Below, in pieces: positions 1 to 7,450 of a stretch of 24,314 nucleotides of DNA. The notes beneath the pieces were generated by a model, which was given only the letters and a program-made list of their open reading frames with translations, was not told the origin of the DNA and made no database searches. Every line of letters begins with the position of its first letter. Position 1 is the first letter of the stretch. The stretch is from the IMG/VR virus record IMGVR_UViG_3300028025_004176, positions 1 to 24,314 of that record; one strand, 5' to 3'. A program made the position numbers and the translations under genes. Origin of the DNA: a virus.

Positions 1-2405
1 ATACAACTACTATTCCTGCAGAACCAGCACACTCAGTATTTATTGGGTATGTTGTTAAAGCCCATGCATCTTCTGGTGAAATTTTTATAAATATTCAAAA
101 TGGGTATGAACTAAATGAACTTCATGGTGTTTTAATTTCTGGATCTATTCAAAATAATGAACTACTATCTTATGACTTATCAAATGGTTTATGGATAAAT
201 AAAACAGCAAATGAAGCTGGAATTGCAACAACAGAAGATTTATCAGAATATTTAACAACTAGTTCAGCAGCTATTTTGTATCAACCTTTTAGTGTAAGAT
301 TATTTAACCTAACAGCCCTAGAGGGTGCTCCTGGAATATTACGTTCAGATGGGGGTCTTGGATGGAGTTTAGATCCAACAGAATTTTTGCCAACCTTTAC
401 TGCATCTTCAACTTATTTGACTCAGGTAGATGCATCTGATATTTATTTAACACAACTAGATGCAGAAAATTCATACTTAACACCTGCTTCTGCAAATTCT
501 TTATATCAACCATTAGATGGAGATTTAACTGCAATTGCAGCACTATCTGGATCTTCAGGGTTTTTAAAGAAAAATATTTTTGATGATTGGGTAATAGATA
601 GCAATACCTATTTAACAACTTATGATGCTTCAACACTTTATCAAACAGCTGGAAACTATGCAACAATTAGTGGAGTTGAAACTTTATCAAATAAAACAAT
701 GAGTGCTGCTTTTGTTAGTGGTGATATGACTTTTAACGATATTGATTATGAACATACAATTTCTTCGGGATCAAATAATTTTACAATTACTGGATATAAC
801 AATCTAAATCTAGTTTCTGCTAATGGAAGCATTGTTTTACAACCAGATGAATTTGTAAAAATATATGATGAACATGTAGCCACACAAGAATGGGTACAAT
901 TTCAAGATTATTTAACAGAGTCTAGTGCATCTGCCACATATTCTGTAATAGGTCATAATCATACATTAGATAGTCTTTCAAATGTTGTAATTACTGGAAC
1001 TCCAACAGATGGACAGGCAATTGTTTGGGACACGTCTACTTCAAAATGGGTAAATGAAACAATAGCTTCAGGATCTTCTTATCCAGATCAAACTGGTAAC
1101 AATGGAAAATTTTTACAAACAAATGGAGCAAGTGTATCTTGGCAAAATGTTGACTTTACTGGGTATCTAACAGAAATTTCAGCTTCTACTACTTACCAGC
1201 CTATTGGATCATACTTAACATCTACAATTTCTGACCAAGTAAATATTACAAATTCAACAACTTCAACTTCAACTACAACTGGTGCATTAGTTGTAACAGG
1301 TGGTGTTGGAATTGGTGATCATTTACATGTAGCTGGTGATATCCACGTTGATGGAGATATAAATATAACAGGATCTATTAGTGGATCTTTAACTTATGTA
1401 AATGTTACTGATTTAGTTGTAACAGATCCTTTAATTTACCTTGCAGAAGGTAATCCCAATGACTCGGTTGATGTTGGTATATTTGCTGCACTAAATCATG
1501 GTTCTTCTGCATATTACCATACTGGACTAATTAGAGATGCATCAGATTCTGGAAAATGGAAGTTAGCTTCAAATCTTTTAGATCCAACAAGCAATGTTAT
1601 TGATTTTACAGGTGCTACTTTTGATACATTAAAGATTGGTGCTCTTGAAGTTACAGACGCTTCAACAACTCGTACAAATCTTGGTCTTACAATTGGAACA
1701 GATGTTCAAGCTTATAACGCAACTTTGGCAGCAGTAGCAGGTGGGACATATACGGGTGATGACAGCATTACAACTCTTGGAACTATTACAGCTGGAACAT
1801 GGAATGGCTCAACAATTGGATATGCATATGGTGGAACTGGTCTTACTTCTTTAGGTAGTGCTGGCTATGTTCTTGCAGTAAATGCAACAGTTGACGGTCT
1901 TGAATGGGTAGAAATGACTGGTGGCGGATCATCATTTACCAACTCTTCAGAACTAGCAGCACTGCTATCAGATGAAACTGGAAGCGGATCTGTAGTATTT
2001 TCTAATTCACCAACTCTTACTACTCCAAATATTGGAGCAGCAACTGGAACTTCTTTGACTACAACTGGAAATGTTATTTCACATGTTGATATTTCAACAC
2101 CTACATTTGTTACAAATTCATATACCATTACATCTACTGATGATGGAAAACTTTTAATGCTAGATAATTCTACAACAGTTGGAAATCTTTTAATTCCAAC
2201 AGATGCCACTTTTAATTTTCCAATTGGAACACAGATAAACGTTGTTCAGCAAGGCACTGGATTAATTACAGTAGGTGCAGTAACTCCAGCAACAACAACA
2301 ATAAATGCCACACCTGGTAAAAAGCTTAGAGCACAATGGTCTTCGGCAGCAATTGTTAAAACTGCAGCAAATACTTGGTTATTGATGGGAGACCTTACGG
2401 TATAA
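1..2405 (+). CDS. Tail fibre protein, C-terminal part (5' end outside window)
   Basis: The reading frame is open from the first complete codon at base 3, so about 800 residues are visible and the N-terminus lies upstream. A TTG at 276 is simply an internal codon. The visible part is a patchwork of fibre modules. First comes a segment with NGYELNELHGVLISGS. Then follow at least six YLT...A(S)..Y repeats, a LSNKTM motif (the common LTNKTL fibre motif), and a TPTDGQAIVWD module. Next is a GALVVTGGVGIG / DIHVDGDINITG stretch as in fibres of T4-like and cyanophages, then a YGGTGLTSLG motif. The last ~100 residues (TSTDDGKLLML ... GKKLRAQWSSA ... WLLMGDL) resemble the usual C-terminal domain of such fibres. 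It probably mediates host recognition at the virion surface. The fibre class is secure; the receptor is unknown. Confidence 0.88.
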   Translation, partial: TTTIPAEPAHSVFIGYVVKAHASSGEIFINIQNGYELNELHGVLISGSIQNNELLSYDLSNGLWINKTANEAGIATTEDLSEYLTTSSAAILYQPFSVRLFNLTALEGAPGILRSDGGLGWSLDPTEFLPTFTASSTYLTQVDASDIYLTQLDAENSYLTPASANSLYQPLDGDLTAIAALSGSSGFLKKNIFDDWVIDSNTYLTTYDASTLYQTAGNYATISGVETLSNKTMSAAFVSGDMTFNDIDYEHTISSGSNNFTITGYNNLNLVSANGSIVLQPDEFVKIYDEHVATQEWVQFQDYLTESSASATYSVIGHNHTLDSLSNVVITGTPTDGQAIVWDTSTSKWVNETIASGSSYPDQTGNNGKFLQTNGASVSWQNVDFTGYLTEISASTTYQPIGSYLTSTISDQVNITNSTTSTSTTTGALVVTGGVGIGDHLHVAGDIHVDGDINITGSISGSLTYVNVTDLVVTDPLIYLAEGNPNDSVDVGIFAALNHGSSAYYHTGLIRDASDSGKWKLASNLLDPTSNVIDFTGATFDTLKIGALEVTDASTTRTNLGLTIGTDVQAYNATLAAVAGGTYTGDDSITTLGTITAGTWNGSTIGYAYGGTGLTSLGSAGYVLAVNATVDGLEWVEMTGGGSSFTNSSELAALLSDETGSGSVVFSNSPTLTTPNIGAATGTSLTTTGNVISHVDISTPTFVTNSYTITSTDDGKLLMLDNSTTVGNLLIPTDATFNFPIGTQINVVQQGTGLITVGAVTPATTTINATPGKKLRAQWSSAAIVKTAANTWLLMGDLTV

Positions 2406-2412
2406 TAAAATT

Positions 2413-3456
2413 ATGAGACTAAGACTTATAGGATCTGTTGCACAGTCAACAAGAAAAATATTTAGAGACACCTTTAATAGAGCTAACCAAACTGGTATTG
2501 GAACATCCTCTGATGGATCAACGTGGAATATAATTAGAGGATCTTTCAATATTACTTCTGATAAAGCAGATGGTCAAACTCCATCAAATTATCCATTAGC
2601 TTCAGTTGATATGCCAAAAGAAGAAGTCACCATTAGTTTAAAGGGCGTTACACAAGGTTCTACTGCAGCACTATGGGTTACGGATAGTGGAAACTGGTTT
2701 GCAGTAGGAATTGATCAAGAAACTATAAGTTGTAATTGTCAAACATGTACAACTCCTGGAAACTGTGCCACAACAAACTATGTGTGCAATGCAGGAGATT
2801 ATCCATGTACTGTAGCAAACTATGCTTGTAATGCAGCTAGTTATCCTTGTAATGGCGGATCTTATTTCTGTGATGTTGTTGGAAATAGATTTTGCAGATC
2901 ATATACTAGTCCATGTAATGCAATGAGTACTCCATTTAGCCCATGTACAAGATGGTCTAGAGTATGTAATGGTGGATATAATACTGGAAACTGTAATGGA
3001 TCAAACTCAATGTTTTCATGTAATGTTTATTCAAGCGTGTGTAATGCATATGCATGGACCTGCAATACTTGGGCTTTTAATTGTAACTCAGCCTCATACC
3101 CATGTGCTTCTTTTAATGCAGCTACCTTTTATCAGTGCAATTGTCAAACTTGCTACCCACAATATATTAGATTTATACAGTCCGTTGCAAATACAGTTTC
3201 AACTTTAACAAGTTGGACTATAGCAAGTGTCATACAGTCTTTTAGAGTTATAATATCTTCAATAAATCCAGCAAAAACTTCTGCAACAGCAACAATTAAG
3301 CCATATTCAGATACAGACCTATCTACACAAATTGGATCAGATCTAACCTACACTCCAACAGGAGTTGCAATTAATGCAAAATATGGTATAATGATTAAAC
3401 CTTCAAGTTATTCTCAAGGAACAACAATTGATGAAATAACTATAGAGACCAACTAG
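2413..3456 (+). CDS. Minor tail protein: jelly-roll-like fold interrupted by a cysteine-rich insertion
   Basis: 347 residues. Residues 1-103 (RDTFNRANQTGIGTSSDGS ... ALWVTDSGNWFAVGIDQE) and 248-347 (YIRFIQSVANTVSTL ... TTIDEITIETN) look like two halves of a beta-sandwich of the LamG/ConA-like type common in phage tail proteins. Between them residues 107-247 contain all 22 cysteines of the protein, mostly seven residues apart and framed by CNCQTC at both ends. The gene starts 7 bases after the fibre stop, with no clear Shine-Dalgarno sequence, so translation may be coupled to the fibre. The position after the fibre suggests a virion surface or receptor-binding role. The jelly-roll call is by sequence pattern only. 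The Cys insertion could bind metal or form disulphides. Confidence 0.75.
   Translation: MRLRLIGSVAQSTRKIFRDTFNRANQTGIGTSSDGSTWNIIRGSFNITSDKADGQTPSNYPLASVDMPKEEVTISLKGVTQGSTAALWVTDSGNWFAVGIDQETISCNCQTCTTPGNCATTNYVCNAGDYPCTVANYACNAASYPCNGGSYFCDVVGNRFCRSYTSPCNAMSTPFSPCTRWSRVCNGGYNTGNCNGSNSMFSCNVYSSVCNAYAWTCNTWAFNCNSASYPCASFNAATFYQCNCQTCYPQYIRFIQSVANTVSTLTSWTIASVIQSFRVIISSINPAKTSATATIKPYSDTDLSTQIGSDLTYTPTGVAINAKYGIMIKPSSYSQGTTIDEITIETN
2731..3153 (+). repeat. Cysteine-heptad repeat domain (protein residues 107-247)
   Basis: Cysteines lie at residues 107, 109, 112, 118, 125, 132, 139, 146, 153, 161, 168, 178, 185, 194, 203, 210, 217, 224, 231, 242, 244 and 247. Two runs have exact spacing of seven (125-153 and 203-231, five Cys each), with units such as CNAGDYP, CNAASYP and CNSASYP. 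A less regular centre separates them. CNCQTC (107-112) and CNCQTC (242-247) bracket the domain. Cys is usually followed by Asn and often preceded by an aromatic-Pro pair. Confidence 0.85.
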
Positions 3457-3466
3457 GAGAATCTTT

Positions 3467-3727
3467 ATGACAGAGCAAAATGAGCTACCAGGTGTTCCAG
3501 ATTTAGTTGCACCTAAGCATGATGTTACTGCGTTTCCATACGACATTGCTTTAATTATTGATGACACTATTTTTCAAATAATGAACGTTGATGGTCAACA
3601 GGCTGCACAGTTTTTATCTCAACCAAAATTTGTAAGAGTCCTTCCTGGAGATCTTGCTAAAATTGGTTGGAAATATATTGACGGTAAATTTTCTTATCCA
3701 GGTGAATCTCAGCTAGAAGGATTCTAA
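3467..3727 (+). CDS. Small phage protein of unknown function, cassette copy 1
   Basis: 86 residues. An AGGAG at 3455-3459 overlapping the previous stop fixes the ATG. The core (residues 27-75) runs IALIIDD, FQIMN, LSQP (50-53) and IGWKY (66-70). It matches the C-terminal half of the protein at 4447-4770 almost without gaps, so the two are paralogues. The N-terminus (ELPGVPDLVAPK) also matches the N-terminus of the zinc-ribbon protein at 6389. No membrane segment or catalytic motif is visible. Small proteins with this LSNP/LSQP...GW pattern are common in tail regions of phages, but I know of no assigned function. Confidence 0.75.
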   Translation: MTEQNELPGVPDLVAPKHDVTAFPYDIALIIDDTIFQIMNVDGQQAAQFLSQPKFVRVLPGDLAKIGWKYIDGKFSYPGESQLEGF

Positions 3728-3739
3728 TAGGGGCTCATC

Positions 3740-4447
3740 TTGAAATTAATACATTTTGTATGCTCAGAATCAATGGAAATTGGTAAACCAGATCTAATTA
3801 AAAAATTCATTCCTGAATGGTATAAAAAAGCAGAAACACATTTTTCTTCAGAAGAAGATTTAGCAATTGAAGAAGGAACTCAAAAAACAAGTGCTGGACT
3901 AAAAACATGTGTTCCATTTCTAGATGCAATGATATCTGGATATGCATTAGTAGTACCATTTGATATATACGTTGGAAAAACTGAAGATGGAGATCTTGAT
4001 ATAAAGTGGAATGCTCCACAAGGTTGGGATAATTTTGTTGAAGAAAGACCAAAGCAGTCTGGATCTACAATGCCAAGACCAGCAGGACATGCACCCAATC
4101 ATATGGTTTGGTCAGGTAGATGGGGGATTAAAGTTCCAAGAGGCTATAGCGTATTAGTAACACACCCTTTAAATAGACAAGACTTGCCTTTTACAACATC
4201 TTCTGCAATAATGGATAGTGATAAGTTCTTTGGAAATGGCAATATCCCATTTTTTATTAAAGAAGATTTTGTAGGAGTTATAGAAAAGGGAACACCTTTT
4301 GCTCAAATTATTCCAATTAAAAGAAAAAGATGGAAAATGATTCATAACCCTGCTTTGAAAGATACCATTCAAAGACAAGGGCATGATGTTAGAAAAAAAG
4401 AAGGAACTTATAAGAAAAAATATTGGCATAGAAAGGAATATTTTTAA
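3740..4447 (+). CDS. DUF6065-like phage protein, copy 1
   Basis: 235 residues from a TTG start preceded by a weak AGGGG. The TTG is supported because KLIHFVCS aligns with KIKFTSCV at the start of the paralogue at 4760. Landmarks are IPEWYKK (24-30), TCVPFLDA (56-63), GYSVLVTHPLNRQDLPF (135-151), MDSDKF (158-163) and KGTPFAQIIPIKR (183-195). All recur in the genes at 4760 and, more loosely, 7443. The end is basic and aromatic (KKKYWHRKEYF). The last ~65 residues of the core resemble the order of dUTPase-type beta-clip motifs (PRGY..., D-S-D, KG.P.AQ.I), but dUTPase catalytic residues are not convincing. Function unknown. The stop overlaps the next ATG (TAATG). Confidence 0.72.
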   Translation: MKLIHFVCSESMEIGKPDLIKKFIPEWYKKAETHFSSEEDLAIEEGTQKTSAGLKTCVPFLDAMISGYALVVPFDIYVGKTEDGDLDIKWNAPQGWDNFVEERPKQSGSTMPRPAGHAPNHMVWSGRWGIKVPRGYSVLVTHPLNRQDLPFTTSSAIMDSDKFFGNGNIPFFIKEDFVGVIEKGTPFAQIIPIKRKRWKMIHNPALKDTIQRQGHDVRKKEGTYKKKYWHRKEYF

Positions 4448-4770
4448 TGTCTCATAGCCACGATCATAGTGAGAATATAAGAGTTTTAACTACTAGAGAA
4501 GTTATTAGAGACTTTTTTACTAGAAGAAGAAAGTATCGAAGTAAAATTTCTTTAGATTCAAATGCCGTTCCTCCAGCACCACCAGAATCTAAAATTAACT
4601 ATTTAGCAATTATTTTAGATGGAGAAGTTCAGGAAATTATGAGAGCACAAAACAGATTAGCTGCTTTGCTTTTAAGTCAGCCACTAATTGTAGAATTTGA
4701 CCCTGAAGAAGTTAAGCCAAATGTAGGATGGGCTTACAAAGAAGAAGAATTTTTTGAATATGGTCAATAA
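4447..4770 (+). CDS. Small phage protein of unknown function, cassette copy 2
   Basis: 107 residues. The start overlaps the previous stop as TAATG. It has a His-rich beginning (MSHSHDHSEN), then a basic stretch (FTRRRKYRSK, 24-33) and a Pro-rich linker (VPPAPPE, 41-47). The final domain (50-105) is homologous to the 86-residue protein at 3467, with LAIILDG, QEIM, LSQP (76-79) and VGWAY (93-97). The N-terminal extension is absent from the first copy, so the paralogues differ in what they attach to the shared domain. The product is small and soluble with no enzyme motif. It pairs with the following DUF6065-like gene as 3467 does with 3740. Confidence 0.72.
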   Translation: MSHSHDHSENIRVLTTREVIRDFFTRRRKYRSKISLDSNAVPPAPPESKINYLAIILDGEVQEIMRAQNRLAALLLSQPLIVEFDPEEVKPNVGWAYKEEEFFEYGQ

Positions 4771-5422
4771 AAAAATTAAATTTACATCTTGCGTTCCACA
4801 AATAGATATACCACATCCTTCTCCAGCAAGTAGACTGGTTCCAGAATGGTATAGAAAGTTGCCAGGTGCTGCAGATAAAATAGAAACAGTTAAAAAATGT
4901 GTTCCAGTTTTAGATGCACTAACTTCTGGATATATGATTACTCTGCCAGTGGATGTTCATTTTAATGGAGAAGAAAGATCTTTTTGGTATGACTCGCCGT
5001 TTGAAATTAATTCTAATCACTATTTATCACAAACTCAGGGTGTTGATGTTGGACCTGAATTTCATGAACAGCCACATAAATGGATTAATCAATGGCTAAT
5101 CGAAACTCCAAAAGGATACAGTTGCTTATTTATTCATCCTTTAAATAGGGCAGACCTACCTTTTAAATCCTTTACTGGAATTGTTGACACAGATAAGCAT
5201 CCAATTGTAATTAATTTCCCTTTTGTTATGAAAAAAGATTTTTCTGGGGTAATTCCAGCAGGAACTCCAATAATTCAAATTATTCCATTTAAAAGAGATA
5301 ACTGGTCTATGGATGTAGTTGATGACAAACCATTTAAAGAACATCCAGAAGCTCATGAGGTGGAAAATCCTCCATTTAATTGGTATAAAAGAAGATGGTG
5401 GACTAGAAAGACGTACTCTTAA
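4760..5422 (+). CDS. DUF6065-like phage protein, copy 2
   Basis: 220 residues from the ATG at 4760, which overlaps the previous gene by 11 bases. An in-frame TTG two codons earlier is possible but less likely. It is homologous to the 3740 gene along its whole length: KIKFTSCV, VPEWYRK (27-33), KCVPVLDA (46-53), TPKGYSCLFIHPLNRADLPF (116-135), IVDTDK (141-146) and AGTPIIQIIPFKRDNW (167-182). It also ends in a basic aromatic tail (WYKRRWWTRKTYS). The pair arose by tandem duplication together with the preceding small gene. Unknown function. The stop overlaps the next start (TAATG), so the cassette and the glycosyltransferase are probably translated together. Confidence 0.72.
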   Translation: MVNKKIKFTSCVPQIDIPHPSPASRLVPEWYRKLPGAADKIETVKKCVPVLDALTSGYMITLPVDVHFNGEERSFWYDSPFEINSNHYLSQTQGVDVGPEFHEQPHKWINQWLIETPKGYSCLFIHPLNRADLPFKSFTGIVDTDKHPIVINFPFVMKKDFSGVIPAGTPIIQIIPFKRDNWSMDVVDDKPFKEHPEAHEVENPPFNWYKRRWWTRKTYS

Positions 5423-6387
5423 TGGAAAGTATTTATATTGCTATACCATCAATGGTTGATACTGAAACAGCTGCCACTATAAAAAATGCTATTGAAGCTG
5501 CTGAATATCCAGAACGAATATTTGTTGGTGTTTCTTTTAAAGACTTAAATAAAAAAGAGTACAATAAAGTTTTAAAGTTAGCAGAAAAGTATCCAAATAT
5601 ATCTGCTGAATTTATAAAGTTAAAAAGAAGAAAAGTATCTGAATATGGTACTGGAGATGGTAGATTTAGATCCCATCAACTTTATTCTGGACAAGACTAT
5701 ATGCTTCAGGTAGACTCTCATACCTATTTTGATAAAAATTGGGATTCTTACTTAATAAAATTATTTAAAGAATTCAAAGATCAAAGTGGCATAGAAAAGT
5801 TTGTTTTAACTTCATATATTCCATACTATTCATACCAGCCAGAAAGATCTAGGCATACTGGAGAATTTTGTCTACCAAGATATCCTCATTTAATTGTTGA
5901 TGACTTTTTCTTAAGATATTTGCCAAAGTGGGATGATACCCCAATTCCAGAAAATGCTAATTTAGACAAGTTTATACCATGTGTAAAATTTAATGGAGCA
6001 TTCGCCTTTGGGGATAAAAATTTTATTAATAATACTGGAGTTTTTAAAGATGCAATATTTTATGATGAAGAATTAATTCAAACCATTAATCTAGTTGGAA
6101 ATGACTTTGCCCTAGTATTTTTAAATATAAAAGATTTTCCAATAGCACATTTATATGGGGATGATATAAATGAATTTGGTGGCGAAAGAACTTATTTTGG
6201 AGATTTGTTAAGTGTAAGAAAACAAGAGGAAGTTGCAGATAAGGCAATATCTAACTATTTAAACTTTATATCAAATCCAGACAATAAAAGGCTAGTTGCA
6301 AAATATGAAAAATATGCTAAAATGGATTGTAGGCGTGGACCTCTTTTAAATGGTTACATACCAAAAGATTTTATTGTTAAGGATTGA
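5422..6387 (+). CDS. GlcNAc-type glycosyltransferase (GT-A fold)
   Basis: 321 residues. The start MESIYIAIPSM...ETAATIKNAIEAAEYPERIFVGV is the classic nucleotide-sugar binding start of a GT-A enzyme. The segment GDGRFRSHQLYSGQDYMLQ followed by VDSHTYFDKNWD (97-108) matches the family that includes Skp1-type hydroxyproline GlcNAc-transferases (Pfam GlcNAc, PF11397), where R.R......G..YxLQ(I/V)DSH holds the metal-binding DxH (D98, H100). A second acidic set lies in HLYGDDINEFGGERTYFGD. It would move a sugar, by family probably GlcNAc, onto an acceptor in the cytoplasm. The acceptor is unknown. It sits among tail-region genes and overlaps its upstream neighbour by one base. Confidence 0.82.
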   Translation: MESIYIAIPSMVDTETAATIKNAIEAAEYPERIFVGVSFKDLNKKEYNKVLKLAEKYPNISAEFIKLKRRKVSEYGTGDGRFRSHQLYSGQDYMLQVDSHTYFDKNWDSYLIKLFKEFKDQSGIEKFVLTSYIPYYSYQPERSRHTGEFCLPRYPHLIVDDFFLRYLPKWDDTPIPENANLDKFIPCVKFNGAFAFGDKNFINNTGVFKDAIFYDEELIQTINLVGNDFALVFLNIKDFPIAHLYGDDINEFGGERTYFGDLLSVRKQEEVADKAISNYLNFISNPDNKRLVAKYEKYAKMDCRRGPLLNGYIPKDFIVKD

Positions 6388-6388
6388 C

Positions 6389-6700
6389 ATGAGTGATTTG
6401 CCAGATGTTCCAGACTTAATCTATCCAAAAATAGATGAAGATGCTTTAAAAAAAACAAAAAGACCTGTAAGACCTTGGGACATATTTAATAAAAATATTG
6501 AAAAGGTAGTTGACAGTGTTCAAAAAGAAAGAATGTCTATATGTTTAGAATGTCCTAGATTAATAAAAGCAACAAGACAATGTAAAGAATGTGGATGCTT
6601 TATGGATGCAAAGACTAAGCTTTTTGATGCAGAATGCCCATTAGGAAAATGGAACAATGTAAATATAGATGTAGATCAATTTGACTACAAGAAGGAATAA
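6389..6700 (+). CDS. Zinc-ribbon-like small protein
   Basis: 103 residues. The ATG at 6389 has AAGGA five bases upstream and lies two bases after the previous stop. An in-frame ATG at 6350, inside that gene, is less likely. Six cysteines form a knuckle pattern: ICLECP (C52, C55), QCKECGCFM (C65, C68, C70) and ECPLGKW (C83), with KTKL between. This arrangement recurs in small phage proteins and is consistent with one or two bound zinc ions. The N-terminus LPDVPDLIYPK echoes LPGVPDLVAPK of the 3467 protein. A DNA-, RNA- or protein-binding role is possible; none is shown. Confidence 0.75.
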   Translation: MSDLPDVPDLIYPKIDEDALKKTKRPVRPWDIFNKNIEKVVDSVQKERMSICLECPRLIKATRQCKECGCFMDAKTKLFDAECPLGKWNNVNIDVDQFDYKKE

Positions 6701-6703
6701 ACG

Positions 6704-7450
6704 ATGGTTGACGTAAAGTTTGTAACGGGAGATGCAACAAACTTATCTTTTATTGAAAGTAATTCAGTAGATTTAATTATTGCAGCACCCCCTTTTATAA
6801 ATAGAAATCCTACTGACTATGGCGGAGATCCAAGAAAACAAATAAACTTTAATTCTAAAAAAATGTTAAAGCTTCTTATTAAAAGCACAAAAGAGATGGA
6901 AAGAGTTTTAAAGCCAACTGGGAGTATTTGGATTGAGATTTCTCCAGAAGATAATTTGATGCATAGCTATATTACTGAGGTTTTAAAAAAAACAAATCTT
7001 AAGCATCCTGATACAATTATTCATAAAATTTTAGATGATGAAAATAAGTCAAATATAGATGAAGCTATTTACAAAGATTGGTTTTTGTGGTTTCATCTTG
7101 TTAAAGATGACAAGGCATTTTACTCAAATCCTTTTAAGGTAAAAAAATTTAGAGACCCAATTTGGTATTTAAATAACACTAATAGAGAAGATATAGTTGA
7201 CAAAACGTTGAGACTTAATTATCCTAAAATTGTTAACTATACTGTTATCAAAGATATTCCAGAAAGATTTATAGAAATGTATACCAAAGAAAAAGCTTTA
7301 GTGCTAGACCCATTTGGTGGAAGTGGAACAGTTGCTTATGCAGCATATACTATGAATAGAAATGCTATAAGTGTTGATATTTCTCAAGAACAAACCGATG
7401 TGGCTAAAAAAAGATTAGAAGTAGTAAAGGCTATGCAAGAAAATGTTTAA
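6704..7450 (+). CDS. DNA methyltransferase (beta-class N6-adenine/N4-cytosine type), altered catalytic motif
   Basis: 248 residues; AAGGA is eight bases before the ATG. The motif order is that of a beta-class amino-methyltransferase. Motif IV comes first (DLIIAAPPFINRNPTDYGGD, 23-42), the AdoMet loop DPFGGSGT (202-209) is near the C-terminus, and an acidic SVDIS follows. The oddity is motif IV: the usual (D/N/S)PP(Y/F/W) reads A28-P-P-F31, without the polar first residue that contacts the target amino group. The protein is short, with little room for a large target-recognition domain. No partner restriction enzyme is visible, so if active it is an orphan methylase that could protect phage DNA. 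It may instead be inactive or act on another substrate. Confidence 0.8.
   Translation: MVDVKFVTGDATNLSFIESNSVDLIIAAPPFINRNPTDYGGDPRKQINFNSKKMLKLLIKSTKEMERVLKPTGSIWIEISPEDNLMHSYITEVLKKTNLKHPDTIIHKILDDENKSNIDEAIYKDWFLWFHLVKDDKAFYSNPFKVKKFRDPIWYLNNTNREDIVDKTLRLNYPKIVNYTVIKDIPERFIEMYTKEKALVLDPFGGSGTVAYAAYTMNRNAISVDISQEQTDVAKKRLEVVKAMQENV

Noticed and set aside
397-666. Open reverse-strand frame inside the fibre gene
   Set aside because: It lies wholly within a clear fibre gene, has repetitive Leu/Gln/His content mirroring the YLT repeats, and has no credible start site.
2401-2413. TATAAT at 2401 right before the Cys-rich tail gene, which might make a leaderless transcript
   Set aside because: It includes the fibre stop codon, has neither TGn nor a -35, and AT-rich stop regions give such matches easily.
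2969-3208. Alternate + frame inside the Cys-rich domain
   Set aside because: It is a shadow of the periodic coding repeat; no ribosome-binding site and no recognisable protein features.
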